Source: an uncultured Ruminococcus sp. (GTDB lineage Bacteria > Bacillota > Clostridia > Oscillospirales > Ruminococcaceae). From it: DNA of 45,723 bases. The notes under the pieces are model-generated. The model was not told the DNA's origin, ran no database searches, and saw only the letters and a list, made by a program, of their open reading frames with translations. Each line of letters begins with the position of its first letter. Position 1 is the stretch's first letter. The stretch lies in NCBI GenBank assembly GCA_902776945.1, contig CACYSH010000005.1, forward strand, positions 58,698 through 104,420, read 5' to 3'. Below, one piece after another: positions 43,119-45,723 of the stretch. The translations under genes were made by a program, and so were the position numbers.

Positions 43119-44126
43119 ATGTCAAAGATCATGATACTCGGCGCGGGCGGATTCGGGCTTTCTATCGCGATAATGTGCGCGGGCGCGGGTCATGACGTTA
43201 CCGTGTGGGCGAGGTCAAAGGAAAAGCTCGACGAGATACGCGAAACCGGCGAGCTGAAAGCAAAGCTGCCGGGCTGCAAAGTCCCCGAAACGGTGCGCCT
43301 TACCGATGACATCAGCGAGATCAGGGGCAAGGAGCTTGCCATTTTCTGCGTGCCGACGGCGGGAACGCGCTCGGTCTGCGAAAAGGCGGCGGAGTTCATC
43401 GAGCCGCAGACCATTGCCGTGAACACCGCGAAGGGGCTTGAAAACGGTTCGCTCAAGACCATAGACGTTGTGACGAAGGAATCTCTGCCGAACAATCCCG
43501 TTGCGATACTTACGGGACCCTCCCACGCGGAGGAGCTGGCGAGGGGCATTCCGACAACCGTTGTTGTGGCTTCGGACAGCCCGGAGGTCTCGCGGCGGGT
43601 TCAGCAGATGTTAATGACAGCGAATTTTCGCGTTTATTCGAACGAGGACGTTCTCGGTTGTGAGTTGGGCGGGTCGCTGAAAAACGTCATTGCGCTGGCG
43701 GCGGGGGTCTGCGACGGTCTCGGGCTGGGAGATAATACCAAAGCGGCGCTTATGACACGCGGCATACGCGAGATCTCCACGCTGGGGCAGGCTCTGGGTG
43801 CCGATCCGCTGACGTTTGCGGGACTTAGCGGCATTGGCGATCTGATCGTTACCTGCTGTTCGATGCACAGCCGCAACCGCCGTGCGGGGATTTTGATAGG
43901 ACAGGGCGTTTCGCCGGAGGAGGCGGTGCGGCAGGTCGGCACGGTCGAGGGGTACGGGTGTACGAAAAACGCCTATGAGCTTGCGAAGAAATGCGGTGTG
44001 GAGATGCCGATAACCGAGCAGCTTTATGAGATATTGTTCGGCGGCAGGAAGGCGCGGGAGTCGATAGGGGCGCTTATGCAGCGGCGGTCGAGACCGGAAA
44101 CTGAGCAGGATTTCCTGAATAAGTAA
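43119..44126 (+). CDS. gpsA: Glycerol-3-phosphate dehydrogenase (NAD(P)+)
   Basis: Reduces dihydroxyacetone phosphate to glycerol-3-phosphate for phospholipid synthesis. 335 residues; Rossmann loop LGAGGFGLSIA at the start, catalytic Lys region ELGGSLKNVIALAAG near 190 and DNTKAALMTRG near 208. Paired with plsY, so both substrates for lipid initiation are made together. Confidence 0.97.
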   Translation: MSKIMILGAGGFGLSIAIMCAGAGHDVTVWARSKEKLDEIRETGELKAKLPGCKVPETVRLTDDISEIRGKELAIFCVPTAGTRSVCEKAAEFIEPQTIAVNTAKGLENGSLKTIDVVTKESLPNNPVAILTGPSHAEELARGIPTTVVVASDSPEVSRRVQQMLMTANFRVYSNEDVLGCELGGSLKNVIALAAGVCDGLGLGDNTKAALMTRGIREISTLGQALGADPLTFAGLSGIGDLIVTCCSMHSRNRRAGILIGQGVSPEEAVRQVGTVEGYGCTKNAYELAKKCGVEMPITEQLYEILFGGRKARESIGALMQRRSRPETEQDFLNK

Positions 44127-44597
44127 AAACGCGCAAAGTGAGAACGGACACCGGATCCAGCGCCGGTGCGCTGGCGAGGGGTCAACCGCACGAACAAGTT
44201 CGTGCCAAGGCGAGCAGCCCCCCATTGCGCCGCAGGCGCAACCGCGCAAAGCCCGCGACAAAGCAAATCCACAAAAATATGCAGAGATGCGCGGTAAAAA
44301 TTAAAATCGGCAATTTGTTCGTTTCCGCTCAATATTGCTGATTTATCACCCTACTTGTTTTTGTTAGTATTTCTTGAAATTGCCAATTTAAATTTTGGAC
44401 TTAACGGCTTCTCTTTTACCATTAGTTTGCGAATGCCGACAGCTTTTCTGGGGGAAGACCCTTTGCATGAACTTGTTCGTGCCGACCTCCTTCCCAAGAC
44501 TTTTGTTTTTTACAATGCGGCAGACCTCCTGAAACAGGTGGTCTGCTTTTTGCGCTCTTATGTTCTTGAAAATTACAAGAAAAATTGCAAAAAGGGC
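44127..44597. repeat. Repeat-rich gap between gpsA and pyrH
   Basis: The composite repeat 44145-44228 is the reverse of 20569-20640, with a hairpin whose two copies differ by compensatory changes. It is followed by the inverted repeat with arms AAAATCGGCAATTT (44303) and GAAATTGCCAATTT (44376-44389), a tail like 10145-10220, a palindrome GCATGAACTTGTTCGTGC (44465-44482) and the right half of the AAGTCTTAG repeat. No gene. Confidence 0.75.
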
Positions 44598-44626
44598 TTT
44601 ACATTCGCAATAAAATATAGTATAAT
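44598..44626 (+). promoter_or_regulatory. Promoter for pyrH-frr
   Basis: TTTACA (44598-44603), a 17-nt spacer and TATAAT (44621-44626), 70 bases before the start. Confidence 0.8.
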
Positions 44627-44695
44627 TATCTTTAGAGAAAAATTTGACAGAAAACAATTTTCTTGATGAATAAAAAATGATTGGGAGTGAGTCAG

Positions 44696-45400
44696 TTGGA
44701 ACCGAAATATAAAAGAATACTGCTCAAATTGAGCGGCGAGGCTCTTGCCGGAGAAAAGAAGACAGGTCTTGATTACGATATTATTACCGTGCTGGCAAAG
44801 GCTGTCAAGAAATGCGTTGACGCGGGCGTGCAGGTCGGCATCGTTGTCGGCGGAGGAAATTTCTGGCGCGGACGCTCCAGCGGCGCTATGGACAGAACGA
44901 GGGCAGACCATATCGGTATGCTCGCCACCACCATGAACGCCCTTGCCGTTGCCGACGGTATGGAGGCCTGCGGACTTCAGGTAAGAGTGCAGACCGCTAT
45001 TTCCATGCCCCAGGTTGCCGAACCGTATATCCGCAATAAGGCGGAAAGGCATTTCGAAAAGGGAAGAGTCGTTATCTTCGGCTGCGGAACGGGTAATCCG
45101 TTCTTCTCGACCGATACCGCCGCCGCTCTCCGTGCCGCCGAGATCGAGGCTGACATAATCTTCAAGGCGACTATGGTTGACGGCGTTTACGACAAAGACC
45201 CTCACCAGTACGATGACGCGGTGAAGTTCGACGAGATCACCTTCTCCGATGTGCTTGCCAAAAATTTGAAGGTAATGGACGCTACCGCTGCCGCACTCTG
45301 CAAGGATAACAATATCCCGATACTCGTTTTCGACATCGCACGCCCCGAGAATATTTTCGATGCTTGCATGGGCGAGAATATCGGCACGATCGTAAAATGA
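44696..45400 (+). CDS. pyrH: UMP kinase
   Basis: Phosphorylates UMP to UDP in pyrimidine synthesis. 234 residues starting [22 protein letters not shown] 44696 is chosen because GGGAG lies eight bases upstream and the conserved PKYKR start follows. An earlier in-frame TTG at 44681 would place the ribosome site inside the gene. Motifs GGGNFWRG near residue 53 and [10 protein letters not shown] near 137 are typical. frr follows after 42 bases, the usual bacterial order. Confidence 0.95.
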   Translation: MEPKYKRILLKLSGEALAGEKKTGLDYDIITVLAKAVKKCVDAGVQVGIVVGGGNFWRGRSSGAMDRTRADHIGMLATTMNALAVADGMEACGLQVRVQTAISMPQVAEPYIRNKAERHFEKGRVVIFGCGTGNPFFSTDTAAALRAAEIEADIIFKATMVDGVYDKDPHQYDDAVKFDEITFSDVLAKNLKVMDATAAALCKDNNIPILVFDIARPENIFDACMGENIGTIVK

Positions 45401-45442
45401 TTGTTATAATAACAAAATATATAAGTGAAAGGAAGCCCGAAT

Positions 45443-45723
45443 ATGAATACCGTTATTGATACCGCCAAGACTAAAATGAAGAAATCCATAAATCATCTGA
45501 TCGACGATTACGCGACGATACGCGCCGGCAGAGCAAATCCCGCCGTTCTCGATAAGGTAAAGGTCGATTATTACGGCGCTCCCACTCCGATCAATCAGCT
45601 GGCAAGCGTTTCCGCCGCCGAAGCGAGAGTGCTTGTCATCACTCCCTACGACAAGAGCATTTTAAAGGGTATCGAAAAGGCGATACAAGCGTCCGACGTG
45701 GGTATCAACCCGCAGAACGACGG
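45443..45723 (+). CDS. frr: Ribosome recycling factor (partial, cut by window end)
   Basis: First 93 residues: NTVIDTAKTKMKKSINHLID, then IRAGRANPAVLDK and YYGAPTPINQLASVS, all typical of the factor that splits post-termination ribosomes with EF-G. ATG 45443 follows GAAAGGAAG. The 3' half (about 90 residues) lies outside the window. Confidence 0.96.
   Translation, partial: MNTVIDTAKTKMKKSINHLIDDYATIRAGRANPAVLDKVKVDYYGAPTPINQLASVSAAEARVLVITPYDKSILKGIEKAIQASDVGINPQND

Overview
The window reads as chromosome of a Gram-positive anaerobe of the Oscillospiraceae, close to Ruminococcus. Supporting signs are Clostridia-type housekeeping genes (ribonuclease Y, YceD-rpmF, Der, PlsY-GpsA, PyrH-Frr), spoVAD-spoVAE sporulation genes, a secreted protein ending in a dockerin module, a SufC-SufB pair with no sufS/sufU/sufD beside it, strong AGGAGG ribosome sites and consensus TTGACA-17-TATAAT promoters. 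Base composition is moderately GC-rich except for one AT-rich two-gene cassette. No rRNA, tRNA, CRISPR array, transposase or phage gene was found.

Layout. 1-322: inverted-repeat DNA. 323-2086: TerD-VWA protein. 2253-4371: promoter, sufC, sufB-like gene and a small C39-like protein. 4597-5412: RlmA-type rRNA methyltransferase. 5609-6607: secreted dockerin protein. 6698-8070 (-): spoVAD-spoVAE. 8448-9875: pyruvate kinase. 10278-11879 (-): O-antigen-ligase-like membrane protein. 12026-13639 (-): rny. 14338-16439: PadR regulator and three tandem DUF2812 paralogues behind a promoter overlapped by an inverted repeat. 16720-20102: small membrane protein, NatAB-type ABC exporter, TraB/GumN-type lipoprotein. 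20703-25089 (-): rnr, ispE with an unusual cysteine-rich tail, methyltransferase, GNAT. 25270-26933 (-): Lrp/AsnC regulator and aminotransferase. 27201-31330 (-): DUF1294 protein and purL. 31575-33466: two unknown genes, AT-rich, with their own promoter. 33646-34495 (-): rplM-rpsI. 34754-35923: D,D-carboxypeptidase homologue lacking all three catalytic motifs. 36239-37570: pgi. 37836-38240: P-loop protein. 38404-44126: yceD, rpmF, DUF512 radical-SAM, unknown gene, der, plsY, gpsA. 44696-45723: pyrH and the start of frr.

Most genes are conserved metabolism and translation: glycolysis (pgi, pyk), purines (purL), isoprenoids (ispE), phospholipids (plsY, gpsA), ribosome and RNA turnover (rpsI, rplM, rpmF, der, rlmA, rny, rnr, frr). 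Accessory material is concentrated at 14.2-20.1 kb and 31.4-33.5 kb.

The most distinctive non-genic feature is the density of small palindromic and inverted-repeat elements in almost every larger intergenic gap. At least five families can be seen. Two short palindromes of one family also lie in frame inside coding sequences (purL and the methyltransferase gene), and one composite repeat occurs as two copies whose differences are compensatory in a stem.

Best candidates for something undescribed: the AT-rich cassette at 31575-33466 (two helical proteins with hydrophobic segments, the second with a coiled-coil/hydrophobic/coiled-coil layout); the PadR-DUF2812x3 locus; the catalytically degenerate S11 protein; the IspE cysteine-rich extension; and the repeat families.
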